NCBI GenBank assembly: GCA_944385395.1
Contig: CALWXA010000068.1
Location: 1 to 39,007 of the forward strand
DNA length: 39,007 bases
Direction: 5' to 3'
DNA from: an uncultured Oscillospiraceae bacterium
Lineage (GTDB): Bacteria > Bacillota > Clostridia > Oscillospirales > Oscillospiraceae
Position 1 is the first letter of the stretch. Every line of letters begins with the position of its first letter. Positions 8,321 to 17,083 of the stretch are shown piece after piece. The notes under the pieces are model-generated. The model was not told the origin of the DNA, did no database searches, and saw nothing but the letters and a program-made list of their open reading frames with translations. A program made the translations under genes and the position numbers.

Positions 8321-8354
8321 AAAGAGGCCGAACTTTTGTTCGGTCTCTTTTTTT
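8321..8354 (+). terminator. Terminator after nagA
   Basis: AAAGAGGCCGAAC and GTTCGGTCTCTTT form a 13-pair stem (one G-T) with a TTTT loop, followed by a run of T. It lies 7 bp after the nagA stop and ends the amino-sugar operon. Confidence 0.93.
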
Positions 8355-8398
8355 ACCCTTTTTTGCCGGATTTTCAGAAATTACCAGGCCGGCCAATG

Positions 8399-8427
8399 GC
8401 ATATTTGGTTTTCAGGCGCACAAGATA
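8399..8427 (+). promoter_or_regulatory. Possible SigG-like promoter of the SASP gene (weak)
   Basis: GCATA at 8399-8403 and CAAGATA at 8421-8427, 17 bp apart, resemble the forespore SigG pattern, but the -10 match is partial. A 5-bp stem (GAGCG/CGCTC, 8445-8463) lies in the leader. Forespore control is expected from the gene family. Confidence 0.3.
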
Positions 8428-8489
8428 TGTCTGCGATACCCAACGAGCGATGTAACCTCGCTCAAACAACATGAAAGGAGCAAACGATT

Positions 8490-8687
8490 ATGTCTAGCAA
8501 GAGCAGCAACAAGCTGAACATTCCTGCGGCCCGTGCCGCCATGGACAAGTTCAAGATGGAGGCCGCTTCCGAGGTTGGCGTCAACCTGAAGGAAGGCTAC
8601 AACGGCGACCTGTCCAGCCGTGAGGCCGGCAGCGTGGGCGGCCAGATGGTCAAGAAGATGATCGAGGCCTACGAGAAGAACCTGTAA
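8490..8687 (+). CDS. Alpha/beta-type small acid-soluble spore protein
   Basis: A 65-residue DNA-binding protein of the spore core that coats DNA and protects it from UV and heat. The sequence contains the GPR-protease-like site KMEAASEVGV (residues 22-31) and the conserved C-terminal block GDLSSREAGSVGGQMVKKMI, both hallmarks of the alpha/beta SASP family. AAAGGAG lies 9 nt upstream of the ATG. It is monocistronic, bracketed by terminators. Its presence shows that the organism comes from a spore-forming lineage. Confidence 0.95.
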   Translation: MSSKSSNKLNIPAARAAMDKFKMEAASEVGVNLKEGYNGDLSSREAGSVGGQMVKKMIEAYEKNL

Positions 8688-8704
8688 CCTGGCTCTTTTT
8701 CCCT

Positions 8705-8740
8705 GCAGGAGCTCCGCAGAAGCGGAGCTCCTGCTTTTTT
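8705..8740 (+). terminator. Terminator after the SASP gene
   Basis: A perfect 13-bp GC-rich stem (GCAGGAGCTCCGC/GCGGAGCTCCTGC) with an AGAA loop is followed by six T. Confidence 0.95.
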
Positions 8741-8777
8741 GCAGTCCGCTTTCGCATTTTTTATACAGTATTTTTCC

Positions 8778-8806
8778 TTTACAAAGAAAAAACTTTCCTG
8801 TATATT
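8778..8806 (+). promoter_or_regulatory. SigA-type promoter of the EamA transporter gene
   Basis: TTTACA at 8778-8783 and TATATT at 8801-8806 have an ideal 17-bp spacing, just after the SASP terminator. Predicted transcription start is about 8813, so upstream in-frame codons of the transporter ORF cannot be used. Confidence 0.75.
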
Positions 8807-8807
8807 T

Positions 8808-8822
8808 ATATGTATACGATAT
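8808..8822. promoter_or_regulatory. GTATAC-centred palindrome at the transcription start (possible GntR operator)
   Basis: ATATGTATACGATAT is a near-palindrome centred on GTATAC, placed at the predicted start site of the transporter-regulator operon. FCD-type GntR proteins commonly bind TnGTATACnA-like sites, so autoregulation by the downstream GntR gene is plausible but unproven. Confidence 0.4.
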
Positions 8823-8843
8823 GCAAAAGAGGGGGCAGCAGCA

Positions 8844-9737
8844 TTGAAAACAGCCCAGCATCGGATGGCTCTGGTGGCAGCTATTTTAGGCAACGCCATC
8901 TGGGGATTCAGTTTCCTGTTCACCAGAACGGCTCTGCAGGTTCTGTCCGTGCCTGCCGTACTGCTGAGTATCCGGTTCGTTTTTGCCTTTTTTCTCATGT
9001 CCATCCCGCTGCTGATGGGCAAAGCCCAGTTCTCCCTGAAAGGGAAAAAGTGGGGTGCGCTGCTGCTGTTGGGCTTGGTGGAGCCGGTGTGTTTTCTCTT
9101 TGAGAGCTATGGCATTTTATACACCAACGCCACCTTTGCCGGCGTGGTGATGTCCGTCTCCCCCATCGTATCCATCTTTCTGGCAGCCATTTTCCTGCGG
9201 GAGTTTCCCAACCGGCTGCAGCTGCTGTTCTGCTTTGTGCCGGTGGCCGGTGTGATCCTGATGGCCATATCCGGTTCCCAGTTGGGCGTGGTGACGCCGC
9301 TGGGTCTGCTGCTGCTGATGGGCAACTGCATCACCGCCGGGGCCTATCGGGCCGTGAACCGAAAGTCCAGCCAGGAATTCTCCGCTTTTGAGCGGACCTA
9401 CGCCGTACTGGGGATCTCCGCACTGGGCTTCACGCTGGTGGCACTGGTTCAGCTCAAGGGAGATCTGAGTCCATACCATACGGCACTGGCCGATCCAGCC
9501 TATCTGGGCTGCGTGGCGGTGCTGGCCGTTTTCTGCTCGGTGACGGCGTATCTCCTGGTCAACTACAGCAGTGCCCACATGAGCGTAGCCAAAATTTCCG
9601 CTTTCGGAGCGGTATCCACACTCTGCGCAGCCTTTGCCGGCATCGTATTCCTGCGGGAACCCGTCTCCTGGCCTATGCTGCTGGGTGCGGCCCTGGTGAT
9701 TCTGGGCGTGTGGCAGGTAAATCTCCGGGGACAATGA
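8844..9737 (+). CDS. EamA/DMT-family transporter
   Basis: A 297-residue membrane protein of the drug/metabolite transporter superfamily with two EamA repeats (about residues 8-140 and 155-295) and some ten membrane segments. The first segment AILGNAIWGFSFLFTRTAL has the typical EamA start. TTG 8844 is chosen as start because AGAGGGGG lies about 8 nt upstream and the promoter start site is near 8813; ATG 8865 is possible but lacks a ribosome binding site. Substrates of this family range from amino acids to purines and cannot be read here. It lies 59 bp upstream of a GntR regulator with no terminator between, so they are likely one operon. Confidence 0.88.
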   Translation: MKTAQHRMALVAAILGNAIWGFSFLFTRTALQVLSVPAVLLSIRFVFAFFLMSIPLLMGKAQFSLKGKKWGALLLLGLVEPVCFLFESYGILYTNATFAGVVMSVSPIVSIFLAAIFLREFPNRLQLLFCFVPVAGVILMAISGSQLGVVTPLGLLLLMGNCITAGAYRAVNRKSSQEFSAFERTYAVLGISALGFTLVALVQLKGDLSPYHTALADPAYLGCVAVLAVFCSVTAYLLVNYSSAHMSVAKISAFGAVSTLCAAFAGIVFLREPVSWPMLLGAALVILGVWQVNLRGQ

Positions 9738-9796
9738 TCCCGCAAAAGCATGGTAATTCAATTTAATGGGGATACTTTCCCCTGCTGGAGGAACAT

Positions 9797-10426
9797 ATGT
9801 TGAGATCTGTGAGTGCACAGGACGTCTATGACTACGTCCGTAAAAAGATCATTTTCAAGGAGCTGTTTCCCGGAGCCAGGATCATCGAAGAGGACCTGGC
9901 CGCAGAGCTGCACACCAGCCGCACCACGGTACGGGCGGGGATCATGCGCCTGCACTACGAAGGGCTGGTGGTGGTACAGCGCAACCGTGGCGCCTTTGTT
10001 GCCCAGCCCAACTGGGTGGACATGAACCACGTCTACACCGCCCGGCGTGTATTGGAACTGGAAGTGGCACGGCTGGCGCTGCCCCGGATCACCGACGAGG
10101 CCATCGCCCGGATGGACCGGCTGCAGGAAAAGCTCATCGCCCTGGAGCAGCGGTACTCCATGGCCGAATACGTTAAGCTGAACCAGGCCTTCCACTGGGA
10201 GCTGATTCAGGCCGCCGACAACGAGTATCTGGAGAAATTCCTCAGGGAATTATTCAACAAGTCTGCCATTTTCCTGATTTTTTATGATAATTCCAACTCC
10301 GGCAAGCTGTCCATCAAGAGCCATCAGCGGCTTTTGGACGCCCTGCACGCCCGGGATGAAGCCGCTTTGCTGGACGCCGTGGTGGGCGACATCAAGTGCG
10401 CCACCGATTGCATTACCATCTCCTGA
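9797..10426 (+). CDS. GntR-family transcriptional regulator, FCD subgroup
   Basis: A 209-residue regulator. Residues 8-75 form a winged helix-turn-helix (IIEEDLAAELHTSRTTVRAGIMRLHYEGLV) and residues 80-205 an all-helical FCD ligand domain, with FHWELIQAADNEYLEKF and SHQRLLDALHARD being the usual FCD helices that bind a carboxylate ligand and often a metal. GGAGG lies 5 nt before the ATG. It probably controls the EamA gene upstream, and possibly the convergent peptide operon, whose promoter carries similar GTATAC/GTATGC sites. It is separated from pepD by a shared terminator. Confidence 0.9.
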   Translation: MLRSVSAQDVYDYVRKKIIFKELFPGARIIEEDLAAELHTSRTTVRAGIMRLHYEGLVVVQRNRGAFVAQPNWVDMNHVYTARRVLELEVARLALPRITDEAIARMDRLQEKLIALEQRYSMAEYVKLNQAFHWELIQAADNEYLEKFLRELFNKSAIFLIFYDNSNSGKLSIKSHQRLLDALHARDEAALLDAVVGDIKCATDCITIS

Positions 10427-10435
10427 TGAAACGCC

Positions 10436-10469
10436 AAAAAAAGGAAGCCCCTACAGGGCTTCCTTTTTT
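10436..10469. terminator. Bidirectional terminator between the GntR gene and pepD
   Basis: A-run, GGAAGCCC, CTACA loop, GGGCTTCC and T-run form a symmetric hairpin that can end transcription from both sides. The pepD stop codon lies at its edge. Confidence 0.93.
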
Positions 10470-11935
10470 CATGTCTTTTGGCACAGTTCCCGCAGCACGG
10501 CCCGGAAGTAATCCCAAACCGGCTGCATGGTATCCAGGTACAGATGCTCTGCCGTGGTATGGGCGCCCCTGGATTTGGGGGCAAAGCCCACGCAATCCAT
10601 GCCGGGCACCTCCCGCACCATGATGCTCTGTTCCACGGAGCCGTTTTCGATCTCCTGCACCATATCCCGGCCGTTGAGCCGGCGGAACACGGCGGCGCAC
10701 AGATCCCGCAGGGGCGAGTCCTCCGCCGCCGGCCAGGGCGGCGTTGCATCGTTGGCGGGATGGATGGTCACATCCGTCAGGCGGCAGATGGCTTCCAGGC
10801 GCCGGATCATGGCGCTGTGATACTCCTCCCGGTTATAGCGCAGGGAAAATTCCCCTTCCCACAGGCCTTCCCGGTAATCCGCCCAGCTCAGCAGCGCTGC
10901 CGCCTGGATCCAGGCGGGATGGGCGGCATGCCGACGCTGCACATCATAGAGGATCAGCAGCATCAAATCTGCCAGGGCTCTGGTATCCGCAGCAGCGGCG
11001 CCCTGGGCACCCTGGTCCCAACTTTTTTCCAGCTGGTAGCCCGGGTCCGTCTGGGCAAGCTCGTCGGCAAATATCTGATCCAGCTCCGCTACCACGTCGT
11101 CAGCCTTAGCCTGCAGCGTCCGGGGCACCAGTACGGAAAGGCACAGGTTATCCGGGATATTCCGGCGGGAACCGCTCATCTCCAGGCGGCTGAGCCGCAC
11201 ATCTCCCAGGCGGCACAAGGCATCCAGCAGCCGGCCGCCCAGTTCCAGGGCACTGCCCCGGTTCTTTCCGGCCTCCAGACCGGCATGGCCTCCCAGCAGG
11301 CCCCAGATGGTCACCGTCAGGCGGGGATCGGAACGCTCCACCACCGTGCAGCACCGGGACAGGCGGAACTTTTCGCCGCCGGCGGCGCCGATCACCAGCA
11401 CGTCCGGGTCGCCGCAGTCCATATTGATGGCCCGGCGGGCCTGGATGCAGCCAAAGTCAAATTGCTGGATACCCACCAGTCCGCTCTCCTCTTCCACCGT
11501 AAAGAGCAGTTCCAAAGGCGGATGAGGAAAGTCATGGGGTTCCATCAGCGCCATCATATGGCACAATCCCACGGCGTTATCGGCACCCAGAGAAGTGCGG
11601 TCTGCCCGGAGAATATTGCCCTCCCGGATCAGGCGGACAGGCTCTCGGTCCATGTCCAGCGCCACATCTTCCTCTTTTACGCAGACCATATCCATATGGC
11701 CCTGGAGCAGCAGCGGCGGGGCATCCTCACATCCGGCAGCAGCCGGAACGCGCACCAGGATATTGCCGGCGGCATCCTGCTGCGCCGCCAGATCATTCTG
11801 CTCCGCCAGTGCCAGGATATGCCGGCCCAGGGTCTGTTCGTTGCCCGTGCCATGGGGAATGGCGCAGATGGCCTCAAAGTGGCGCATCAGTTCCCGGGGC
11901 GCCACCTCCGCCGGACAAATACAGCGCTCCGCCAT
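10469..11935 (-). CDS. pepD: Aminoacyl-histidine (Xaa-His) dipeptidase, M20 family
   Basis: A 488-residue zinc aminopeptidase of the PepD/M20C type that hydrolyses dipeptides, classically beta-Ala-His and other Xaa-His. Metal-binding segments are LLQGHMDMVC (His, Asp), SLGADNAVG (bridging Asp) and TVEEESGLVG (catalytic Glu plus metal Glu), followed by MDCGDPD. Length matches the family. It begins 3 bp after the alanine dehydrogenase stop, so it is the last gene of the peptide operon and presumably cleaves the peptides imported by the ABC transporter. Specificity beyond dipeptides cannot be told. Confidence 0.93.
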   Translation of the reverse strand: MAERCICPAEVAPRELMRHFEAICAIPHGTGNEQTLGRHILALAEQNDLAAQQDAAGNILVRVPAAAGCEDAPPLLLQGHMDMVCVKEEDVALDMDREPVRLIREGNILRADRTSLGADNAVGLCHMMALMEPHDFPHPPLELLFTVEEESGLVGIQQFDFGCIQARRAINMDCGDPDVLVIGAAGGEKFRLSRCCTVVERSDPRLTVTIWGLLGGHAGLEAGKNRGSALELGGRLLDALCRLGDVRLSRLEMSGSRRNIPDNLCLSVLVPRTLQAKADDVVAELDQIFADELAQTDPGYQLEKSWDQGAQGAAAADTRALADLMLLILYDVQRRHAAHPAWIQAAALLSWADYREGLWEGEFSLRYNREEYHSAMIRRLEAICRLTDVTIHPANDATPPWPAAEDSPLRDLCAAVFRRLNGRDMVQEIENGSVEQSIMVREVPGMDCVGFAPKSRGAHTTAEHLYLDTMQPVWDYFRAVLRELCQKT

Positions 11936-11938
11936 AAC

Positions 11939-13066
11939 TCAGCCCTGATAGTACTTTTCGATGGCGGTCTTGGGATCCACGTAGGACAGGTGGTGCTTCA
12001 GCGCCGTCTCCTCCAGCGTCAGCTGGCCGCGATAGGTGGTCAGGCCGCGGCGCAGGTGCGCATCGTCCAGCAGAGCACGCTCCACGCCCTTATTGGCCAT
12101 AGCCAGTGCATGGGGCAGCGTGGCGGCAGACAGGGTCTGGGAAGCGGTGCAGGAGAAGCCGGAGGGAATGTTATCCACGCAGTAATGCATGATGCCTTCC
12201 TCCACAAAAACAGGATCGGTATGGGAGGTGGAGCGGCAGGTCTCGATGGCGCCGTTGTCGTCGCAGGCCACGTCCACAATGAGGCTGCCGGGCTTCATGA
12301 GCTTCAGGTCCTTGCGATACACCACATGGTCCTTGCGGTTCTTGGCCCACAGAATGCAGTTGAAGAGCACGTCGGTCCGCTTCAGGCAGATCTCCAGGTT
12401 TTCACGGTTGGACTGCATGAACTCCACGTTGATGGGCAGGTGCTTCTTGGCCTCCTCCATGGCGGGCCAGCTGACATCCAGCATGGTGACCTTATTGCCG
12501 AAGGCGGAAGCCAGCTCCGCCACGCTGACGCCGGAAGCGCCGCAGCCGAGAATGGTGATCTCCGGCGTAGCCACGCCGGCAGTGCGGTTGAGGAGCAGGC
12601 CCTTGCCGCCATGGACGGACTGCATGAAGTACAGTGCCGCCACAAAGCCGCCCTTGCCTGCCAGGATGCTCATGGGCACCAGGGCCGGGAAGTGGCCGTT
12701 ATCATCATCGATGTCCTCATAGGCCACGGAGGTCACGTTGCGCCGCAGCAGCTCCTTGGTGGCTTCCAGGTGGGCATTGGAATGCAGGTAGGTAAAGACC
12801 ACCTGGCCTTCATGGAACAGATCAAACTCTGCAGGCTCCACTTCCTTCACCTTATAGAGCATATCGCAGCCACGGTAGACTTCTTCACGAGGCGTCAGTT
12901 CGCCGCCGGCGGCAATGTACTGTTCGTCAGAAAAGCCGCTGCCGGCGCCGCAGTTGTGCTCGAACAGGACCCGGTGGCCATCCTGGACAAAGGCATGCAC
13001 AGCGGCAGGCGTTGCCGCCACACGGTACTCGTTTTCCTTGATTTCTTTGGGCAGACCGATAATCAT
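11939..13066 (-). CDS. ald: Alanine dehydrogenase
   Basis: A 375-residue NAD-dependent enzyme that deaminates L-alanine to pyruvate and ammonia, or the reverse. The N-terminus MIIGLPKEIKENEYRVA (Arg15) is diagnostic; Lys74 in YKVKEV and His95 in YLHSNAH are the expected substrate residues, and ILGCGASGVSVAELA is the Rossmann motif. The start is fixed by TAGGAGGT 7 nt upstream. After the Rossmann fold, the segment that usually reads VGAVLIPGAKAP is replaced by FNCILWAKNRKD, so this is a diverged clade, yet VDVACDDNGAIET fits the family. It sits between the peptide transporter ATPase and PepD, consistent with catabolism of alanine released from peptides. Confidence 0.88.
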   Translation of the reverse strand: MIIGLPKEIKENEYRVAATPAAVHAFVQDGHRVLFEHNCGAGSGFSDEQYIAAGGELTPREEVYRGCDMLYKVKEVEPAEFDLFHEGQVVFTYLHSNAHLEATKELLRRNVTSVAYEDIDDDNGHFPALVPMSILAGKGGFVAALYFMQSVHGGKGLLLNRTAGVATPEITILGCGASGVSVAELASAFGNKVTMLDVSWPAMEEAKKHLPINVEFMQSNRENLEICLKRTDVLFNCILWAKNRKDHVVYRKDLKLMKPGSLIVDVACDDNGAIETCRSTSHTDPVFVEEGIMHYCVDNIPSGFSCTASQTLSAATLPHALAMANKGVERALLDDAHLRRGLTTYRGQLTLEETALKHHLSYVDPKTAIEKYYQG

Positions 13067-13100
13067 ACATGAACCTCCTAATGAATTTGACATCTGGGTT

Positions 13101-14081
13101 TTATTTGTCGTTGACCATGAAGCATGCCACGTGATGGCCCGGGGAAACCTCCACAAATTCCGGGTTGCTCTGGCTGCAGCGTTCGGTGCAGTACTCGCAG
13201 CGGGCTGCAAAGCGGCAGCCGGGCTTGGGATCGATGGGGCTCGAGACCTCGCCGCGGATCACATGCAGCGTCTTCTGACGGCTGCGCAGCAGATCCGGTT
13301 CGGGGATGGCGATGAGCAGCGCATAGGTATAGGGATGCAGCGGATTGTCAAACAGCTCATCGGAGCTGGCCATCTCCACGCAGGTGCCCAGGTACATCAC
13401 CATGATGTGGTCGGAGATGTGTTTGACCACCGACAGGTCATGGGTGACGAACATATACGCCAGTCCCAGCTCCTGCTGCAGGTCCATCAGCAGATTCAGG
13501 ATCTGGGCCTGGATGGACACGTCCAGAGCCGACACCGGTTCATCGCAGACGATGAACTTGGGGTTCAGGGACAGTGCCCGGGCGATACCGATGCGCTGGC
13601 GGCGGCCGCCGTCCAGCTCGTGGGGATAGGAGTTGGCATAGCGACGGGCCAGGCCCACCATATCCATCAGCTCCGCCGCACGGTTGAAGGTCTCGGCACG
13701 GCTTTTATAGACCTTATGGATGAGCATGTACTGGGCGATGACCTCGATCACCGATTTACGGGGGTCGATGCTGGAATAGGGGTCCTGGAAAATGATCTGC
13801 ATTTCCTTACGCAGCGGATGCATTTTCCGGGCGTTATAGTTGGTGATATCCACGCCGTTATAATAGATCTTGCCGGCGGTGGGCTCGATGAGCTTGAGGA
13901 TGGTGCGGCCCAGTGTGGACTTGCCACAGCCGGATTCGCCCACCACGCCCAGGGTCTGGCCGGGATAGAGCGTCAGGTTGATGCCGTCCACGGCATGGAG
14001 ATACGAACCGCCCTTGAGCTTGAAATATTTCTGCAGATCCACCGTCTGCAGCAGCGGCGTGCGCCGGACTTCCTGGGTCAT
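13101..14081 (-). CDS. Oligopeptide/dipeptide ABC transporter ATPase (OppF/DppF)
   Basis: A 326-residue ATP-binding subunit. Walker [10 protein letters not shown] is near residue 50 and Walker B FIVCDEP near 180. The signature reads LDGGRRQR instead of LSGGQRQR, a variant I associate with clostridial OppF proteins. The C-terminal oligo_HPY region carries four cysteines ([14 protein letters not shown]), as in DppD-type subunits reported to hold an iron-sulfur cluster. The start overlaps the stop of the partner ATPase by 4 bp. It powers peptide uptake with the adjacent subunits. Confidence 0.94.
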   Translation of the reverse strand: MTQEVRRTPLLQTVDLQKYFKLKGGSYLHAVDGINLTLYPGQTLGVVGESGCGKSTLGRTILKLIEPTAGKIYYNGVDITNYNARKMHPLRKEMQIIFQDPYSSIDPRKSVIEVIAQYMLIHKVYKSRAETFNRAAELMDMVGLARRYANSYPHELDGGRRQRIGIARALSLNPKFIVCDEPVSALDVSIQAQILNLLMDLQQELGLAYMFVTHDLSVVKHISDHIMVMYLGTCVEMASSDELFDNPLHPYTYALLIAIPEPDLLRSRQKTLHVIRGEVSSPIDPKPGCRFAARCEYCTERCSQSNPEFVEVSPGHHVACFMVNDK

Positions 14082-15121
14082 TTCGCTCCTCCCTCCTTTT
14101 CACTGGGTGCTGCAAACAGGTGGCAGCAGATCTTGTGGGTGCCCTCCGTATAGACCCCCGGGTGCTCCTGGCGGCAGATCTCCATGCAGGAGGCGCAGCG
14201 CTCGGCAAAGACACAGCCCTTGGGCAAATCCGTGGGGTCGGGCATCAGGCCGGGGATGGGCTTGAGCCGGGATGTACGGGAGGACAGGTTGGGGATGGAA
14301 TCAAACAGGCCCACCGTATAGGGATGATGCTTTTCCGCCAGGAAAATGTCCTCGGCGGTGCCGGATTCCACGATCTCACCGGCATACATGACGCCCACGG
14401 CGTCGCAGGTCTGGGCCACGATGCCCAGGTCGTGGGTGATCATCAGCATGGAGGTACCCAGACGATCCCGCAGTTCCCGGATCATGGCCAGCACCTGGGC
14501 CTGGATGGTAACGTCCAGGGCCGTGGTGGGTTCGTCGGCGATCAGCAGCTCCGGCTCGCAGCACAGGGCCATGGCAATGACCACACGCTGCTTCATGCCG
14601 CCGGAAAACTGGTGAGGATACTCTGTCTTACGGGAGGGCATGATGCCCACCAGCTTCAGCATCTCGTCCACCCGGTCCTCCACCTGTTCTTTGGTGAGGT
14701 CCGGATTGTGCAGGCGGATGGCTTCGGCGATCTGCTCGCCCACGGTATACACCGGGTTCAGCGCCGACATGGGGTCCTGGAATACCATGGAGACCAGGTT
14801 GCCCCGGATGGCCTGCATCAGCGTTTCGTCCAGCTCCAGCACGTTTTTGCCGTTGAACAGGATCTCGCCGCTGAGGATCCGGCCGGTATTGGCGGGCAGC
14901 AGGCGCAGTACGGAAAGCGCCGTGGTGGTTTTGCCGGCACCGGTCTCGCCCACCAGGCCGAAGGTCTTGCCCCGCTCAATGGTCAGGTCAATGCCGTTTA
15001 CTGCTTCCACAGTCTCCAGGTCCGTCTGATAGACCACCCGCAGGTTCCGGATATCCAGGATGGGAGCACCCTCCACGCCCTGAAATTCCGGTGTTTTCAT
15101 GGTTTTATCATGTTTGCTCAT
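14078..15121 (-). CDS. Oligopeptide/dipeptide ABC transporter ATPase (OppD/DppD)
   Basis: A 347-residue ATP-binding subunit with canonical motifs: Walker [11 protein letters not shown], signature FSGGMKQR, Walker B LLIADEP and the H-loop MLMITHDLG. The C-terminus again has a Cys cluster ([14 protein letters not shown]). It forms the heterodimeric motor with OppF, encoded immediately downstream with a 4-bp overlap, and follows oppC by 21 bp. Together the two ATPases drive import through OppB and OppC. Confidence 0.95.
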   Translation of the reverse strand: MSKHDKTMKTPEFQGVEGAPILDIRNLRVVYQTDLETVEAVNGIDLTIERGKTFGLVGETGAGKTTTALSVLRLLPANTGRILSGEILFNGKNVLELDETLMQAIRGNLVSMVFQDPMSALNPVYTVGEQIAEAIRLHNPDLTKEQVEDRVDEMLKLVGIMPSRKTEYPHQFSGGMKQRVVIAMALCCEPELLIADEPTTALDVTIQAQVLAMIRELRDRLGTSMLMITHDLGIVAQTCDAVGVMYAGEIVESGTAEDIFLAEKHHPYTVGLFDSIPNLSSRTSRLKPIPGLMPDPTDLPKGCVFAERCASCMEICRQEHPGVYTEGTHKICCHLFAAPSEKEGGAK

Positions 15122-15142
15122 ACGCTTTTTCCTTTCCCGCCG

Positions 15143-16030
15143 TCAGGACTTGAGGTGGGGATCCAATGCATCCCGGAGTCCGTCGCCCACCAGGTTGATG
15201 GCACAGGCCGTCAGCACGATGGCCAGCGACGGGAACAGCAGCAGATGGGGCGCTGTGGTCAGGAACTCCCGGGCTTCCGAGAGCATGGCGCCCCATTCCG
15301 GAGCCGGTGGCGGCATGCCCAGGCCCAGGAAGCTCAGGGTGGACTCATAAATGATGATCTTGGCCACGTTCAGCGTGGTATTGACGATGATCACGCCTAC
15401 GGAGTTGGGCAGGATATGCTCAAAAATGATCCGGACACTGCGGGCACCACCGGCACGGGCGGCCTCCACATAGTCCACTTCCGAAAGCGTCAGCACCTGG
15501 GAACGGACCAGACGCACATAGTTGGTGAAGAACGTCAGGGTCAGGGCCACCATCAGGTTCACGAAGTTGGCACCCAGGGCGAACACCACCGCCATGGTGA
15601 AGAGAATGTCCGGCACGGACATGAAGATGTCCAGGGAACGCATGATCAGCGCATCCACCTTGCCGCCGAAAAAGCCCGCCACGGCACCCAGAATGCTGCC
15701 GAACACGCAGGAGGTAACGGTGGCCAGCACCGCAATGCCCAGGGAGGTCTTACCGCCGTGGATGACACGGGCCAGCACGTCCCGGCCATAGCCGTCGCAG
15801 CCGAACAGGTGCTCCAAAGACGGTTTGGCCAGATAATTGGCCCAATCCTGCTTGCCCACCAGCTCATAGGGAACGAAGATGGGGCCGATGATGACCACTG
15901 CCGCTACGATCAGCAGCATGATCATACCGATGACGGCACCCTTGCTCTTCCGGAACCGACGCCAGATCTCCTTGCCCTGGCTGGCCTTTTTATACTGCAC
16001 GGCGGGAGAAGCTGCTTTATTCTGATCCAT
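15143..16030 (-). CDS. Peptide ABC transporter permease (OppC/DppC)
   Basis: A 295-residue inner-membrane permease with an N-terminal cytoplasmic tail (about 30 residues), the OppC_N segment, then five further membrane segments. The EAA loop YVEAARAGGARSVRIIFEH, which docks on the ATPases, lies near residues 180-200. It lies 12 bp downstream of oppB. The conserved GCDGYGRDVLARVIHG segment before the second helix is typical for DppC/OppC. Confidence 0.95.
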   Translation of the reverse strand: MDQNKAASPAVQYKKASQGKEIWRRFRKSKGAVIGMIMLLIVAAVVIIGPIFVPYELVGKQDWANYLAKPSLEHLFGCDGYGRDVLARVIHGGKTSLGIAVLATVTSCVFGSILGAVAGFFGGKVDALIMRSLDIFMSVPDILFTMAVVFALGANFVNLMVALTLTFFTNYVRLVRSQVLTLSEVDYVEAARAGGARSVRIIFEHILPNSVGVIIVNTTLNVAKIIIYESTLSFLGLGMPPPAPEWGAMLSEAREFLTTAPHLLLFPSLAIVLTACAINLVGDGLRDALDPHLKS

Positions 16031-16042
16031 ATATGCTCCTCC

Positions 16043-16984
16043 TTACTTTCTGGATTTGGTGTACTTGGCCCGGATGCGGGGATCCACATAAGCGTAGGCC
16101 ACGTCCACAATCAGCATCACCAGGGTGAAGCAGATGGCGATGAGGATGGTACCGGCAATGATCACCGGCTCATCCTTATAGTTGATACGCTCCACGATGA
16201 GGCTGCCCACGCCGGGGATGGAGAACATCTCCTCAGCCACCACGGCGCCGCAGATCAGGGTGCCCAGGCTCAGGCCCACCTGAGTGATCACCGGCAGCAG
16301 AGCATTTTTCAGCACGTGCTTCCAGATCACCTGCTTCTCCGGCACGCCCTTGGCCCGGGCGGTACGCACGTAGTCCTGCCGGATGGATTCCAGCATGGAG
16401 GACTTGGTGAACCGGAAGTTCTGGGCTGCCGGCGGAATGGCAATGGCCAGGGCCGGCATGATGTAATGTTTGAATGACCCGATACCGTAGGATGGCAGCA
16501 CGTTCAGCCATCCGCAGAACACGAACAGCATCACCAGGCCCAGCACGAAGGCCGGAACCGCCGCCAGCAGGAAGGCTATGATGGATGGGATGGTATCCCA
16601 TAGCTTATACTGTTCCACCGCCGCCTTGATGCCCAGCGGAATGCCGATGATGGCCGAAAGGAACACACCCAAAAACGCCAGCTTCAGCGTAATGAGGTAG
16701 CGGGGCAGGATCTCCGTAAAGGCATCCTGCTTGGTGACGTAGGAAATGCCAAAATCCTGATCGAAGATCATATTTTTGACATAGCGGACGTATTTCTGCA
16801 AAAACGGGTCGTTATACCCGAGTTTTTCGTTATAAGCATCGATATCCTCCTGGGAGACGCCTGTGCCCAGGATCGCCTGCCCCGGATTGCCGGGGGTAAT
16901 GTTCATCACCGCATAGATGATCAGCGTGACGCCGAGGATCGTGGGGATCAGAAACAGGATTCGTTTGATGACAAATTTGTACAT
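16043..16984 (-). CDS. Peptide ABC transporter permease (OppB/DppB)
   Basis: A 313-residue inner-membrane permease. It starts with MYKFVIKRILFLIPTILGV, a typical DppB first helix followed by TPGNPG, and holds the EAA loop DYVRTARAKGVPEKQVIWKH. ATG 16984 is taken as start, since GGAGGG lies 5 nt upstream; the in-frame GTG 12 bp earlier overlaps that site. Its gene follows oppA after a gap with a strong hairpin, which may let the binding protein be made in excess. Confidence 0.95.
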   Translation of the reverse strand: MYKFVIKRILFLIPTILGVTLIIYAVMNITPGNPGQAILGTGVSQEDIDAYNEKLGYNDPFLQKYVRYVKNMIFDQDFGISYVTKQDAFTEILPRYLITLKLAFLGVFLSAIIGIPLGIKAAVEQYKLWDTIPSIIAFLLAAVPAFVLGLVMLFVFCGWLNVLPSYGIGSFKHYIMPALAIAIPPAAQNFRFTKSSMLESIRQDYVRTARAKGVPEKQVIWKHVLKNALLPVITQVGLSLGTLICGAVVAEEMFSIPGVGSLIVERINYKDEPVIIAGTILIAICFTLVMLIVDVAYAYVDPRIRAKYTKSRK

Positions 16985-17012
16985 GGGACCCTCCACTTGT
17001 CGATATAGGAGC

Positions 17013-17043
17013 GGCCCGGCGCCCCGTCAGGAAACGCCGGGCC
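17013..17043 (-). other. Intercistronic hairpin between oppA and oppB
   Basis: A perfect 9-bp GC stem (GGCCCGGCG/CGCCGGGCC) with a 13-nt loop and no T-run in the minus direction. Such hairpins often stabilise the upstream mRNA or cause partial termination, raising binding-protein over permease levels. Confidence 0.55.
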
Positions 17044-17083
17044 TTCTTGTATCAGCCTATTGCGTTGACAGCTGCGGACCCGC

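Noticed and set aside
8739..8843. N-terminal extension of the EamA transporter
   Set aside because: It would start inside the SASP terminator and lie upstream of the predicted transcription start.
14120..16477. Plus-strand frame of 785 codons across the opp genes
   Set aside because: Antisense to four conserved ABC transporter genes; composition rich in Gly, His and Gln with no recognisable domain.
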